Source of the DNA: Flammeovirgaceae bacterium 311
GTDB lineage: Bacteria > Bacteroidota > Bacteroidia > Cytophagales > Cyclobacteriaceae
Reading direction: 5' to 3'
Assembly (NCBI GenBank): GCA_000597885.1
Contig: CP004371.1
Location: 1,240,001-1,304,000 of the forward strand
Length of the DNA stretch: 64,000 nucleotides
Below the pieces are notes generated by a model that was not told the origin of the DNA, made no database searches, and saw nothing but the letters and a program-made list of their open reading frames with translations. This document shows, one piece after another, positions 23,778-32,139 of this stretch (positions are counted from its first letter, which is position 1; the number at the start of each line of letters is the position of its first letter). Position numbers and translations under genes: made by a program.

Positions 23778-25550
23778 ATGAGATCATTACATTTTATCCT
23801 CCTTACCATCTTATTATTCATTTTCTTTCCTGCCTTTAGCCAACAAGAACTTACTAAGCCAAAGGCCCTATCCTACTCCAGCAAACTTTATGAATACTCG
23901 TTGCTTAACAAAAAGGGAAAGGATGAACTAGAGAGGCTTATAATAGAAGCTGGTCATAATGGAATGATGGATGAAGTGAGTAGGGCAGCAATACTAGCAT
24001 ATCTAGCTGAAGTATACTATGGCGAATTTTGGTATAGAGGTATCAAAAAGCCAAAAATTGAAAAAAAGATAAAACCAGAAGATCATTACGTAGACCGTAG
24101 CTTCTCATCAATGGACTTCCCTTTATTTAGTAGCTACACTGCAATGGTGCCCACTAATCGTAGTACCTATGGATTTACCCGTACCCGTACTTTAGAAGAA
24201 CTTAAAGAAATAGGACTGGTAGACGATCGGGTATATCACGAGGCCAAAGCTAAACTACAAGATGAGTCCCTTACTACAGAGTTTGAGCTGCTGCTCTTTC
24301 TGGCCGAGCGCACTCAATTTTACGAGCAGTACCATCATAACAAGCAGGAGCAACTAGAATATTCGAACAGGTTAGCAGATGCAGGTATTCTCACACGGGC
24401 TGGAGTAGAAAAATTAGAAGCATCCTATAAAGAGTGGGAGCTAAAGGAGATGCACGAGATACTTGCCCTCTCCCCCAGAGCTACCATCGTAGATTTGAGC
24501 CAGTACGATGCTGATCCGCAACAAATTTACCGTCACATGTTCAAGGCAATCCAGCAGCTCGTCCCAACTTTTGAATATTCAGACCTATCCATCAATGTTG
24601 AGGAAGAGCAGGAGTCGGAGGAACTGGCGACACAGTATGTGATGATTAGCTTTATTGCAAATGGAAGGGAGTATCATCATCGGTTTTTTCAAGATACGCG
24701 AAGGATTAAGGGTAAAGCCTTGCCTTATCCTATTGAACCTATCAAAATCAGCATTGAATTCCATAAAGGTGTTAATAAGTACCTTACTGATATAGAGTCA
24801 GAGTACAGGCTATATACTATCAATATACCCGAGAGAAATGAGATGAGCATGGGTGGGTACTCCGCAGATGATTATAATCTAGCGAGCATCTACGGACAAG
24901 ATAAGATAGGACTCATACTGCTCAAGGAAGGTGAAGCTGAACTGGTGAGTGATGACCCCTACCTCCTTTCAGATGAATCCTACGAGACCAGATTCACAAA
25001 AAATAACATACAGACCGTTCTTAGTGATCTGTCCAGCATTGGCTTATTTGAACATCTGACTGAAGAGGAGCTTACCGTAGCTAAGGAATGCCTCAATAGC
25101 AAACTAGTGAGTTCATTCTCCGAACTGTTAGCCTGCTACCCGAAGACATTGGTGATATTTGACTGGGAATCGGGAAACTTAGAAAACCCTTACGAGGAAC
25201 TGACAAGGGAATTAGGCCGTGCCTCTCGAGGAGACTTTACTCCTATACAGATACAGGACGGGTTCAATAAGGGCTTCAGCAGCAAAAGAAAAAAGATACC
25301 CTACAGTTTCGAATTCAATGGCAAGAAGTATGAAGCAATACTGGACTTTGAAGGCGATTGGCTGGACTACAAGTTTTTTGAGATGATTCAGCAGGCCCTG
25401 AAAGAAAATAATGTAGTAGGTGAGTTTTATCATACATATTCTGATGGACAAGTCTCGGGTTACCTGTTTTTAACCCCAGACCAACACAACTACCTCATGC
25501 AGAAATATCCCGATGTTCTGAAGGAAGAAGGTGAGCTTGAAGAAGAGTAA
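23778..25550 (+). CDS. Secreted hypothetical protein, 590 aa
   Basis: Signal peptide MRSLHFILLTILLFIFFPAFSQ. Two similar units seem present: about residues 235-320 (VDLSQYDADP, VMISFIANGREYHHRFF) and 455-560 (FDWESGN, YSFEFNGKKYEAILDFEGD), each a helix followed by an FxxNGxxY strand pair, suggesting an internal duplication. Charged, no membrane anchor. Function unknown. Its divergent partner is the 442-aa secreted protein. Confidence 0.75.
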   Translation: MRSLHFILLTILLFIFFPAFSQQELTKPKALSYSSKLYEYSLLNKKGKDELERLIIEAGHNGMMDEVSRAAILAYLAEVYYGEFWYRGIKKPKIEKKIKPEDHYVDRSFSSMDFPLFSSYTAMVPTNRSTYGFTRTRTLEELKEIGLVDDRVYHEAKAKLQDESLTTEFELLLFLAERTQFYEQYHHNKQEQLEYSNRLADAGILTRAGVEKLEASYKEWELKEMHEILALSPRATIVDLSQYDADPQQIYRHMFKAIQQLVPTFEYSDLSINVEEEQESEELATQYVMISFIANGREYHHRFFQDTRRIKGKALPYPIEPIKISIEFHKGVNKYLTDIESEYRLYTINIPERNEMSMGGYSADDYNLASIYGQDKIGLILLKEGEAELVSDDPYLLSDESYETRFTKNNIQTVLSDLSSIGLFEHLTEEELTVAKECLNSKLVSSFSELLACYPKTLVIFDWESGNLENPYEELTRELGRASRGDFTPIQIQDGFNKGFSSKRKKIPYSFEFNGKKYEAILDFEGDWLDYKFFEMIQQALKENNVVGEFYHTYSDGQVSGYLFLTPDQHNYLMQKYPDVLKEEGELEEE

Positions 25551-26060
25551 AGAGATCAAAGAACAATAATTACATTGCTCGCCCTAATAATTACCTCAAT
25601 TACAACACACTACTTCACATCAACTCTTAATTCACCTATGTTTGGAGTACGAATCCTAACAGGTCTACAAGCGTTTAAACGCACATTCTGACCCTCAATG
25701 AGTTACATCATGGTGAGTGATGGTTCTTAACATTCGTTCTAAACAATGAGATGATCGTGGTGTACTTGATGTACCCATAGGGTCAGGACTGGGAAGAGTA
25801 CAGGGGGTACTACGGGGAGACACGACCGCAGGGAGGGTCAATAATAAAGTAGGATTTTTTACTGGATTTGCCTGATCGGTGGCCGCGTGTCCCGAAAATA
25901 CTGAAAAGAGAAAAGTGACCGTGTCTCGGTTCATTGGTAAAAGAACAATGATTATAACACCCCCAGAGTACCCCCAGAATTTTCCTGAACTTAGCTCCGC
26001 TCCAGTACTCTCCTGAATCTTTCTCAACTCCCCCGAAATTTCAAGAATTTTCCCCCAAAC
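25551..26060. other. Gene-poor stretch with repeats at the edge of the plasmid-like block
   Basis: Holds one arm of a candidate direct repeat (25721-25753, partner 33568-33599) and, at 25960-26060, several near-copies of CCCCCAGA and GAATTTTCC. An open minus-strand frame covers the stretch but its residues are low-complexity and I do not call it a gene. Confidence 0.4.
25721..25753 (+). repeat. Candidate left arm of integrative-element direct repeat
   Basis: Contains TTCTTAACATTCGTTCTAAA and CAATGAGATG. It matches 33568-33599 upstream of the tyrosine recombinase at most positions with one single-base gap. The two copies bracket the rep/iteron/integrase block (25.7-33.6 kb). Confidence 0.4.
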
Positions 26061-26091
26061 TGTAAACTTTTGATTTTTCACTTTCTATAAT
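26061..26091 (+). promoter_or_regulatory. Bipartite promoter-like element, copy d
   Basis: Plus strand: TGTAAAC (26061-26067), 18 bp, TATAAT (26086-26091). It overlaps the first ATG of the downstream reading frame, so the true start must lie further in. Confidence 0.6.
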
Positions 26092-26116
26092 GGATATGAG
26101 AATAATAAAGAAATGT

Positions 26117-26446
26117 ATGAAGGGTAACTGGGTGAGTTACTTTTATACCCCTGAAGAGCTTGCTGTACTGGTAGAAGATAAGGAGACTTACTTCTGCTAC
26201 TTTCACGGGATGCCTGCCCCGAATGATCTTTTACATTCAACCTTCAGGAAAATCGGAACTGATATAATATACATCGTTACTGTTAGTAGTAACACGGGAG
26301 AAATAAGGGTACAGGAAAGCACGGTGACTCATCATACTACCAGATACCTCTCTTCAGTTAACGAAACGCAAATATCGTTTTACAACTCTCCTGCATACAA
26401 CAAGGTTTGTCGAAGACAGAAGATTGCTCTTGCTCTGGGGAAATGA
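26117..26446 (+). CDS. Hypothetical protein, 109 aa
   Basis: The frame is open from ATG 26090, but that codon lies inside the TATAAT box of a promoter-like element, so I choose ATG 26117 (MKGNWVSYFY). Soluble, mixed fold, with repeated Thr/Ser strands (IYIVTVSSNTGEIRVQEST). Family not recognised. A strong terminator follows at once (26446-26478). It is a stand-alone unit like the other genes with this element. Confidence 0.6.
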   Translation: MKGNWVSYFYTPEELAVLVEDKETYFCYFHGMPAPNDLLHSTFRKIGTDIIYIVTVSSNTGEIRVQESTVTHHTTRYLSSVNETQISFYNSPAYNKVCRRQKIALALGK

Positions 26447-26478
26447 AAAAAGAGACCTCACGGGGTCTCTTCTATTTC
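26446..26478. terminator. Bidirectional terminator between convergent genes
   Basis: AGAGACC pairs with GGTCTCT around a 6-base loop, flanked by AAAAAA and TTCTATTTCTT. Serves the 109-aa gene on the plus strand and the 65-aa gene on the minus strand. Confidence 0.75.
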
Positions 26479-26501
26479 TTAATCCAAAGTATCTTCCCCA
26501 G

Positions 26502-26699
26502 TCACTCGGGCCTGAAGACAATATCATCCAGCTCGTACCGATAAAGTTGACCCTCCAGCAATTCATTCACAGCCTCCAGAGCCTTCACGCGCAGCTCCTT
26601 GATGTCAGGAGCCTCGACGATGATGTGGTGGTCTTCTTGGACTCGGAAAGCACTAAAACCAGATTCCTCGTGACTTAAGGTGAAGACTATTGACATCAT
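26502..26699 (-). CDS. Small HicB-like protein candidate, 65 aa
   Basis: Reads as one strand pair plus a helix: FRVQEDHHIIVEAPDIKELR followed by VKALEAVNELLEG. This resembles the small HicB/DUF1902-type fold (a strand, an acid-rich turn, then an amphipathic helix ending in LL.G). It begins one base before the stop of the upstream 159-aa membrane gene region, suggesting an operon. No HicA partner is seen. Low certainty. Confidence 0.45.
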   Translation of the reverse strand: MMSIVFTLSHEESGFSAFRVQEDHHIIVEAPDIKELRVKALEAVNELLEGQLYRYELDDIVFRPE

Positions 26700-26700
26700 T

Positions 26701-27180
26701 TCAGTGGTTCTTTAGCTTTTTATTCTTCTGCTCATCTTCGCCGTACCTTATCATATCCTTTACAATATCATAAAACATGTCTCCTACAATTTTACCAGAA
26801 TATCCGATGACTACACTGTATTTTATCACGAAAGGTATGATGAAATATGTCACTAACATGAATATACCGAATAATGAGGTTATTAAACTACCATGCCAGA
26901 GGGTCGATGTCAGGTGAGGCTCTGGGTCAATACTCTTACTGATTACCCAGTCATTACCCTCGACTACCAGACCAGCGATGACTGTAATGAAGAGAGCTGG
27001 TATTCCTGAATGTATCACCATCGACCATGTGAGTGGTTCGTTCCAAGGTCTACCTTGATAAAGTTGGATATTACAATGAAAAATCCAGACCGAGAAGGCG
27101 ACCAGAATCATGATGACAATGTCCTTGGGCTCACGGGCTGTGATTAATTCTAGAATCTGTAGTATGGTTAGAAGCAGCAT
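26701..27180 (-). CDS. Membrane protein, 159 aa
   Basis: Three to four hydrophobic segments (ILQILELI, DIVIMILVAFSVWIFHC, MVIHSGIPALFITVIAGLVV, LITSLFGIFMLVTYFIIPFVI) and a charged C-terminal tail (DMIRYGEDEQKNKKLKNH). No family recognised. The 65-aa gene follows directly on the same strand. Confidence 0.6.
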   Translation of the reverse strand: MLLLTILQILELITAREPKDIVIMILVAFSVWIFHCNIQLYQGRPWNEPLTWSMVIHSGIPALFITVIAGLVVEGNDWVISKSIDPEPHLTSTLWHGSLITSLFGIFMLVTYFIIPFVIKYSVVIGYSGKIVGDMFYDIVKDMIRYGEDEQKNKKLKNH

Positions 27181-27496
27181 GTTATTATTGTTCCTATTAA
27201 TCAGAGGTTTAACTTTCTGCTAATTTCAAAAACCTTACCCGCTTTTCAAACAGCCCTTATGTAAAGTAAAGTTGTAACTACACGAATGTAACGTGCTAAG
27301 TAACAGAAGGTTAAAGGTGAAATAATTCGAAAAGTTTTATTCTTGTAAAAGCCACTATATCAATACCTTTGTATCTGACATTCAGTAACTTACCTACTGA
27401 AATTTTTTTCGTGAATTTTTGCACATTTCGGTGTGCATAAGTTTGGTATGATTTTTAGGTATACTTTTTGCTTGCGCTGCACGCAAGTTCAGACAT
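27181..27496. other. Intergenic stretch without visible gene
   Basis: AT-rich, no credible reading frame. It contains several GTAA(A)G/GTAAC words but not the bipartite element. Nothing else is seen. Confidence 0.4.
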
Positions 27497-27523
27497 AAAA
27501 AAAACCTGTCATCTCTGACAGGC
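27497..27523 (-). terminator. Rho-independent terminator
   Basis: Minus strand: CCTGTCAGAGATGACAGG stem-loop followed by TTTTTTTT. It overlaps the last codons of the 77-aa gene at 27509-27742. Confidence 0.8.
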
Positions 27524-27742
27524 TCTTACATCTCGTTTCCATTCTTTCAGCTCATAGTTAAAAATCTCTCTGGCTGCTCTCTTACTCTTGGCACACTCTG
27601 TCTTCACCCGCGTGAGCCTGACCTCACTGTCATCGTCTGGGAAGTAAATCAGGGTGTATGACATTTCAAACTCTTCCAGTATCGAGGCTGTGATGATCTC
27701 CCCGCGACGGTAGGTATAAACTTGGTTCTTGGCTAGTCTCAT
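27509..27742 (-). CDS. Hypothetical protein, 77 aa
   Basis: Small basic protein (KTECAKSKRAAREIFNYELKEWKRDVRACQR) with a beta-type first half (YTYRRGEIITASILEEFEMSYTLIYF). No signal peptide. Family not recognised. Follows the 168-aa gene by 50 bases on the same strand, within the plasmid-like block, and shares its terminator. Confidence 0.55.
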   Translation of the reverse strand: MRLAKNQVYTYRRGEIITASILEEFEMSYTLIYFPDDDSEVRLTRVKTECAKSKRAAREIFNYELKEWKRDVRACQR

Positions 27743-27792
27743 GATGGTGATGGTGATGTATGGTGGAGAGAAAAGAGAGGGTCTCCCCCTCT

Positions 27793-28299
27793 CTAGATGT
27801 ATTGTCTGGTATCTGCATTGCTGCGAGCAATCTTTTCCAGATTCAGGTCGTAGTTGCGGCGAACAAATTCCGCGAGGTTCATTCTTTTATTTTTTGAGTG
27901 GCACTCCACGAGTACGGTCTTCTCTCCGATTGCCAATATTGCTCCCGTGTAAATCAAGTTGTAAGAATCAACCTCAACATGGTCACCCACTTTGAAGGTC
28001 TTCTGGAAATACTTATTCACCACTGCACCCAGCTTCCCAGAGTAATCAGGATTAGTACCCCAAATCTTTATCGTCTTCTTGGTCAGGTTGATGGTTGCGT
28101 TGTAATCGTACGCGACAGTGGTCTTCTTCTCATCCCAACTATTACGGATGTTCAGAACGTTCACCACTTTATCAGCTTTCACCTTCTTGGCCTTCTTCAC
28201 GGGTGACGATACTGTCATCACTGGGTTTTTCAGAGCCTTAAGTTTAAGAACTGCGATTACTTGATTTTTTGAGCCGAGGATTGAGATTTGAGTAGTCAT
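27793..28299 (-). CDS. Hypothetical basic protein, 168 aa
   Basis: ATG 28299 (MTTQISILGSKNQVIAVL) is chosen; the open frame continues to 28491 but without a supported start. The middle is Lys-rich (SSPVKKAKKVKADKVVNVL) and the rest beta-rich (VAYDYNATINLTKKTIKIWG, GDHVEVDSYNLIYTGAILAIG), ending in RRNYDLNLEKIARSN. Possibly a nucleic-acid-associated plasmid protein; no family recognised. It is divergent from the rep gene across the iteron region. Confidence 0.55.
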   Translation of the reverse strand: MTTQISILGSKNQVIAVLKLKALKNPVMTVSSPVKKAKKVKADKVVNVLNIRNSWDEKKTTVAYDYNATINLTKKTIKIWGTNPDYSGKLGAVVNKYFQKTFKVGDHVEVDSYNLIYTGAILAIGEKTVLVECHSKNKRMNLAEFVRRNYDLNLEKIARSNADTRQYI

Positions 28300-28460
28300 T
28301 TTGTCTGTGTGTTTAAGTATGATGTAAATGTATGGCAGAATACCGTAAATTACAAACGAACACACAAATATATTGACATTTTTGTATAATAGATTTACAC
28401 GGCTCATTTGAAAGCATCTTTTGAGATGATGACTCTGACATTTAAACATTGCAGTGGGAC

Positions 28461-28475
28461 TGCAATATCTTCCAC
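28461..28475 (-). repeat. Single inverted iteron
   Basis: TGCAATATCTTCCAC is the reverse complement of the iteron core. It lies 235 bases before the direct iteron array, between the divergent 168-aa gene and the array, a position typical of an operator where a Rep protein also binds as repressor. Confidence 0.65.
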
Positions 28476-28709
28476 CGACTGGGACAGTCATGTTGGCTGT
28501 ATGCTGGGCAAGTGAGAAGTTAAAAAAGCTATTTATACACGTGAATGGGGTTTTTGTCTTTTGTCTTTTATTTTTTTTTATTAGCCCCCATCGAAGAATT
28601 CAAAAAATATTCAACAAGAGTATTCAACAAGAGTATTCGTCGAATTTTAAAAATCGGCATTAAGTAATTGATTGTCAGCATTTTAATCCCCTTTTATGGC
28701 AAAAAGTCG

Positions 28710-28814
28710 GTGGAAGATATTGCAGAAAGGGTGGAAGATATTGCAGAAAGGGTGGAAGATATTGCAGTGTCGGTGGAAGATATTGCAGAAAGGGTGGAAA
28801 ATTGATGAGACAAA
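28710..28814 (+). repeat. Iteron array, five 21-bp direct repeats (plasmid origin)
   Basis: Copies start at 28710, 28731, 28752, 28773 and 28794, exactly 21 bases apart, with unit GTGGAAGATATTGCAGAAAGG; the last copy is degenerate. They stand 95 bases upstream of the rep start codon and are followed by an AT-rich stretch. This is the layout of an iteron-controlled theta-type origin bound by a Rep_3 initiator. Confidence 0.85.
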
Positions 28815-28909
28815 ATTCCTCCAATAGCTCTGTGGAAAATATTTGAAAATTATTTGCACTTGTTTACACGGTTCTCGTATGTTTGCATAGGTATAAAAAT
28901 TCAAACGCG

Positions 28910-29971
28910 ATGTCAACTACTGAACCTGAAATTTGTGACAACGGTGTAAAGCCTCTCCTCGTCGCTCAACACAATTATCTCGCCCGAGCCTACCTTCATT
29001 TTTCAGATATGGAGGCGAAAATCTTCACGCAGATGCTCAGACAGGTGATGGGGGATACCGAAACAAAGAAATTCAAGATTAAGCTTACTGAGGTTATCCC
29101 AGATACCGATTCAGGCGGCTGGCGCGAACAGGTCGATAAAGCCTGTATGAATCTGTACAGGATGGACATTAATGTGAAAAAGCTGGAAGCCCCCTACGCA
29201 TCAACACGAAAAAAAGACTGGCATTGGGTTCGCATTGTGCAGGAGATGGGGATGGATTACGGTACAGGTTACATAAAGGGGATGCTGACCGATACGGTAA
29301 AAGGATATTTACTTGGCCTGAATGAGTTTTATACCGTTGCCGAGCTGGAGAAACTTTTAACTCTACCGAGCGGGTACGCGCATCGCCTTTTTTGGATTCT
29401 ACAGAGTTACGAAACCATCGAAGGAAGTAGAAAGACATTTGAAGTTGATGATATAAAAAAGATGCTTTGTGGTGTCCCAAACCCTGAAAATACAGAATGT
29501 ACAAAGGTTTACCCAGCGTATGCAGAGTACAAAGATTTTAATCGATGTGTTTTGAAACCTGCTCTTAAAGAGGTGAGCAAGCTCCTGAACTATACAGTGA
29601 AGTCAAATAAGCAGGGAAATAAGGTGGTCTCGCTGACTTTCATATTTCCAGATGGTGAGGCGAAGCGTAAGGAGATGCTAGAGAAGAGAAAGAAAAAAAG
29701 AGAAGCGAAGAACAATTCAGGCACAAAAAAAGGAGCGGGGCTGTCTGCTCGGGTGACTGGCGGGGCTGTCTACACAGCTCCCCTGTCAATAAAGGAAGAG
29801 AAGTACAAATATAGATCTATCCCACAATTATTAGAATGCTACCCAGACCAGCAGAAGTTTGAGCAGACTCTCGACAAAATGATGGCAGATGGCTGGGAGG
29901 TCGACCCAGACAACAGGCAACAGCTAAGAATCGAAATGGAGAAGTTTCTAAAAATTAATTCGAAGAAATAA
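28910..29971 (+). CDS. Rep_3-family plasmid replication initiator, 353 aa
   Basis: Matches the RepB/Rep_3 initiator pattern: two winged-helix domains. The N-terminal begins LVAQHNYLARAYLHFSDMEAKIFTQML; the second has GYAHRLFWILQSYETIEGSRKTFEVDDIKKML and the DFNRCVLKPALKEVS helix. A Lys-rich tail (KRKEMLEKRKKKREAKNN) follows, then a C-terminal extension of about 80 residues. It would bind the upstream iterons and open the origin. ATG 28910 (MSTTEPEIC) is chosen over an upstream TTG. A terminator with long loop follows. Confidence 0.85.
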   Translation: MSTTEPEICDNGVKPLLVAQHNYLARAYLHFSDMEAKIFTQMLRQVMGDTETKKFKIKLTEVIPDTDSGGWREQVDKACMNLYRMDINVKKLEAPYASTRKKDWHWVRIVQEMGMDYGTGYIKGMLTDTVKGYLLGLNEFYTVAELEKLLTLPSGYAHRLFWILQSYETIEGSRKTFEVDDIKKMLCGVPNPENTECTKVYPAYAEYKDFNRCVLKPALKEVSKLLNYTVKSNKQGNKVVSLTFIFPDGEAKRKEMLEKRKKKREAKNNSGTKKGAGLSARVTGGAVYTAPLSIKEEKYKYRSIPQLLECYPDQQKFEQTLDKMMADGWEVDPDNRQQLRIEMEKFLKINSKK

Positions 29972-29980
29972 GCAATCACC

Positions 29981-30023
29981 AACGGTGTCAATCAGGTCTC
30001 CCCTACTGGCACCGTTTTTTTTT
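29981..30023 (+). terminator. Terminator of the rep gene
   Basis: ACGGTG (29982) pairs with CACCGT (30010) and a run of nine T follows. The loop is long (22 bases), so it is a less compact terminator than the others. Confidence 0.6.
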
Positions 30024-30200
30024 AAGAAATTTAAAAATATTTTTTCGGCCTTTTTGATGCCTCTAGAGGGGTTTTTCTGACTCGATACAAGTATGTCAAT
30101 ATGCTGAAAGGGGGTCTTCGGGGAGAATCTTGGGGTAGTCTTGGTAATTATTTCAAAACGGTGTAAATTGCCTCCAGATACAAAAACAAATACGACGATC

Positions 30201-30755
30201 ATGAAAATTACAGACAAAAAAATTACTGAAATCGCGAAAGAGATCAAAGCGAAAGAGATCAAAGGCTATTACACCAACTGCTTTTTCAACACAAGAACGG
30301 GCTTTTATTGGGTAGAGGTAGACACAGACGAGGGGTACCTTTATAAATTCCACGATAACGATGTTACTTGTTTCTACTCTCAGAAAATTGAAAGTAACAG
30401 TGACAAATCCCCGCTAGCGGGTATCAAGAGATACGTAAGATGCAAAGCCATTTTGGCGAATGTGCTTGAAGGTAGTGCCTTTGAAGAAGCGTCGCTTGAT
30501 GTGATCGTAAAGAATTTGAGTAAAGCGGGATATAAAGCCTCTCGTGGGAATGGTCAGCTCTTTCTGACGGTTGAAAACGCCTACCCTGTTGATATGGATA
30601 AACTGGAGAAATACTTTCCACTAGAGATCACTTTTTGGGATGAGTTTGAAAATGGTGTGACAGTTATACTCGCTGGAGATTATCGCAAGCACAAGATGAT
30701 TCTGGAAGACGAAGCACTTCAGGCACTCTACCTCGAAGCAGCCGTGTCGGTATAA
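30201..30755 (+). CDS. Hypothetical plasmid-block protein, 184 aa
   Basis: Starts MKITDKKITEIAKEIKAKEIKGYY at ATG 30201; the open frame begins at 30141 but the extra codons look like leader sequence. Basic helical N-terminus, then beta-rich core (TGFYWVEVDTDEGYLYKFH). The last residues (YLEAAVSV) resemble the end of the next gene's product (IEAALAV), hinting at a shared C-terminal signal or common ancestry. Function unknown. Confidence 0.6.
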   Translation: MKITDKKITEIAKEIKAKEIKGYYTNCFFNTRTGFYWVEVDTDEGYLYKFHDNDVTCFYSQKIESNSDKSPLAGIKRYVRCKAILANVLEGSAFEEASLDVIVKNLSKAGYKASRGNGQLFLTVENAYPVDMDKLEKYFPLEITFWDEFENGVTVILAGDYRKHKMILEDEALQALYLEAAVSV

Positions 30756-30790
30756 ATAAATCAGATACTCATCCATAAAATTACGACTTC

Positions 30791-31180
30791 ATGATACGGG
30801 TAGAATATTTACCACACAAAGCAAATGTTTATATTAAGGGTCTAATAGAGCAAATCTGGGAAGGGACTGACTGCACTTTTCACGTCTGGTCTGATTGCGT
30901 TGAAGTACACTTCAATAAGGTGAGATCGTTCGAGGAATACATTAGTAATCAACAACGCATTTGTGCGAAGACTACCAAAAAGTTTTCTTTCAAAGATGCT
31001 TATAATGATTTCTATTCTAAAGCATTCGAGGCACATAATAGAATGATACAAACCTTTAAATGTACTGGCGAGGTACAGCGTCCAGATCGCTACGGCTTCA
31101 CAGGACTGTATCACATAGAAAAGGGACTATTTGAAAAAATGTACAGACGCTCAAAGATCGAAGCCGCCTTGGCGGTATAA
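30791..31180 (+). CDS. Hypothetical plasmid-block protein, 129 aa
   Basis: Soluble protein, 35 bases after the 184-aa gene on the same strand, likely co-transcribed. Contains CTFHVWSDCVEVHFNKVRSF and a helical region KFSFKDAYNDFYSKAFEAH. Ends in RSKIEAALAV. Family not recognised. Confidence 0.6.
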   Translation: MIRVEYLPHKANVYIKGLIEQIWEGTDCTFHVWSDCVEVHFNKVRSFEEYISNQQRICAKTTKKFSFKDAYNDFYSKAFEAHNRMIQTFKCTGEVQRPDRYGFTGLYHIEKGLFEKMYRRSKIEAALAV

Positions 31181-31213
31181 TTGCGCCAAGTTGACCTCAT
31201 TGCGGGGGTTGCG

Positions 31214-31376
31214 ATGGTATTGAAAAAGCTACTTGTAAAGTGATGTGACCGCTATTTTTTTATCTTGAATTGTACCAGTATGGTATTGAAATTCGTAAAA
31301 CCCTTTTGATTATCTTGGGGGTGACCATGTTTTAATCTTACCACTTATGGTATTGTAAACTTATGGTATTGAAATT
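31214..31376 (+). repeat. Four spaced copies of ATGGTATTGAAA
   Basis: Copies at 31214, 31280, 31347 (GTAAA variant) and 31363. The spacings are 66, 67 and 16 bases. The stretch 31181-31475 has no gene. The repeats look like binding sites for a plasmid protein or a partition/operator region. Confidence 0.5.
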
Positions 31377-31475
31377 GAAAAAATCTCTGACGAGCCGTCG
31401 TAAGCTTGTTTGAGTATCTGAGGGGGAGACTGTCATGGTCTTCCCTTTCGGTTTTTATACTATAATATAAGGGGA

Positions 31476-31500
31476 CAAAAAAAAGGAGCTCATCGCTCCT
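31476..31500 (-). terminator. Rho-independent terminator of the integrase operon
   Basis: Minus strand: GGAGCGATGAGCTCC followed by TTTTTTTT. It overlaps the last codons of the 215-aa gene. Confidence 0.8.
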
Positions 31501-32137
31501 CTGGTTCTTCTGGTGCAGGCTGCTTATAAGCAAACTTTCTAATCTCCTCAGGCTTCAGTACGTACCCCTGAGTCTGTATCCTGAAGTACTCAATCAGATT
31601 ACTCTCCAGCACACTCATGAATTCTCTGGGTCTTTCTATGACTGGTAACAATGCTGTATTACTCCTGAGCTTGCCTTTTAGGTGCACGTTTACAGACTGG
31701 CGAGAGGGTACACTCTCAGTCCAAACACCTTTATTTTTTAGGTACTCATAAATCTTCAGAATTGCTGCTGCATGGTAACGATATTCCTTGTCCCCCATCA
31801 GCTTTGTTACATCTATCCTCGCGAGCTCTTCCTTATTCAACCTCGATGCTTTGTTGGTGGCCTGCTGAATCTGGCTTATCATGCCAAGAATCTTCCCCTG
31901 AAACATAATTCTGACAGATTCACTGCTCCAGTTAAGCGCGTGCAATATCTCCAGCTCTCCCATATTATGTTCCATAGCCTTCCTCCTGACGAAGAAAGCA
32001 ATCTTCTTCTCGACATCGGCGGGGTCTAGCTCAAATCCCTCGACGGCTGCGTTTGCGAAGACAATACTCAGGTAATCGTTGATGAGCACGTCGGTGTTCA
32101 GCTCGTGGTTATTCTGTTTTAATTTAACTGCTGGCAT
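31490..32137 (-). CDS. Hypothetical protein, 215 aa, in operon with tyrosine recombinase
   Basis: Predicted helical protein with no signal peptide. It starts 2 bases after the stop of the recombinase gene, so both are translated from one transcript. It has a central helix region (RIMFQGKILGMISQIQQATNKASRLNKEELARIDVTKLM) and a short C-terminal Pro/Glu tail (APEEPEER). Possibly an accessory factor for excision/integration; family not recognised. Confidence 0.6.
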   Translation of the reverse strand: MPAVKLKQNNHELNTDVLINDYLSIVFANAAVEGFELDPADVEKKIAFFVRRKAMEHNMGELEILHALNWSSESVRIMFQGKILGMISQIQQATNKASRLNKEELARIDVTKLMGDKEYRYHAAAILKIYEYLKNKGVWTESVPSRQSVNVHLKGKLRSNTALLPVIERPREFMSVLESNLIEYFRIQTQGYVLKPEEIRKFAYKQPAPEEPEER

Positions 32138-32139
32138 GG

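Noticed and set aside
25695-26081. 128-codon minus-strand open frame
   Set aside because: Low-complexity product derived from repeated CCCCC and GAATTTTCC sequence, starts with GTG inside a promoter-like element, no recognisable domain.
28683-28916. 77-codon minus-strand frame with repeated residues (FHPFCNIFH)
   Set aside because: It is the translated complement of the iteron array, not a gene.
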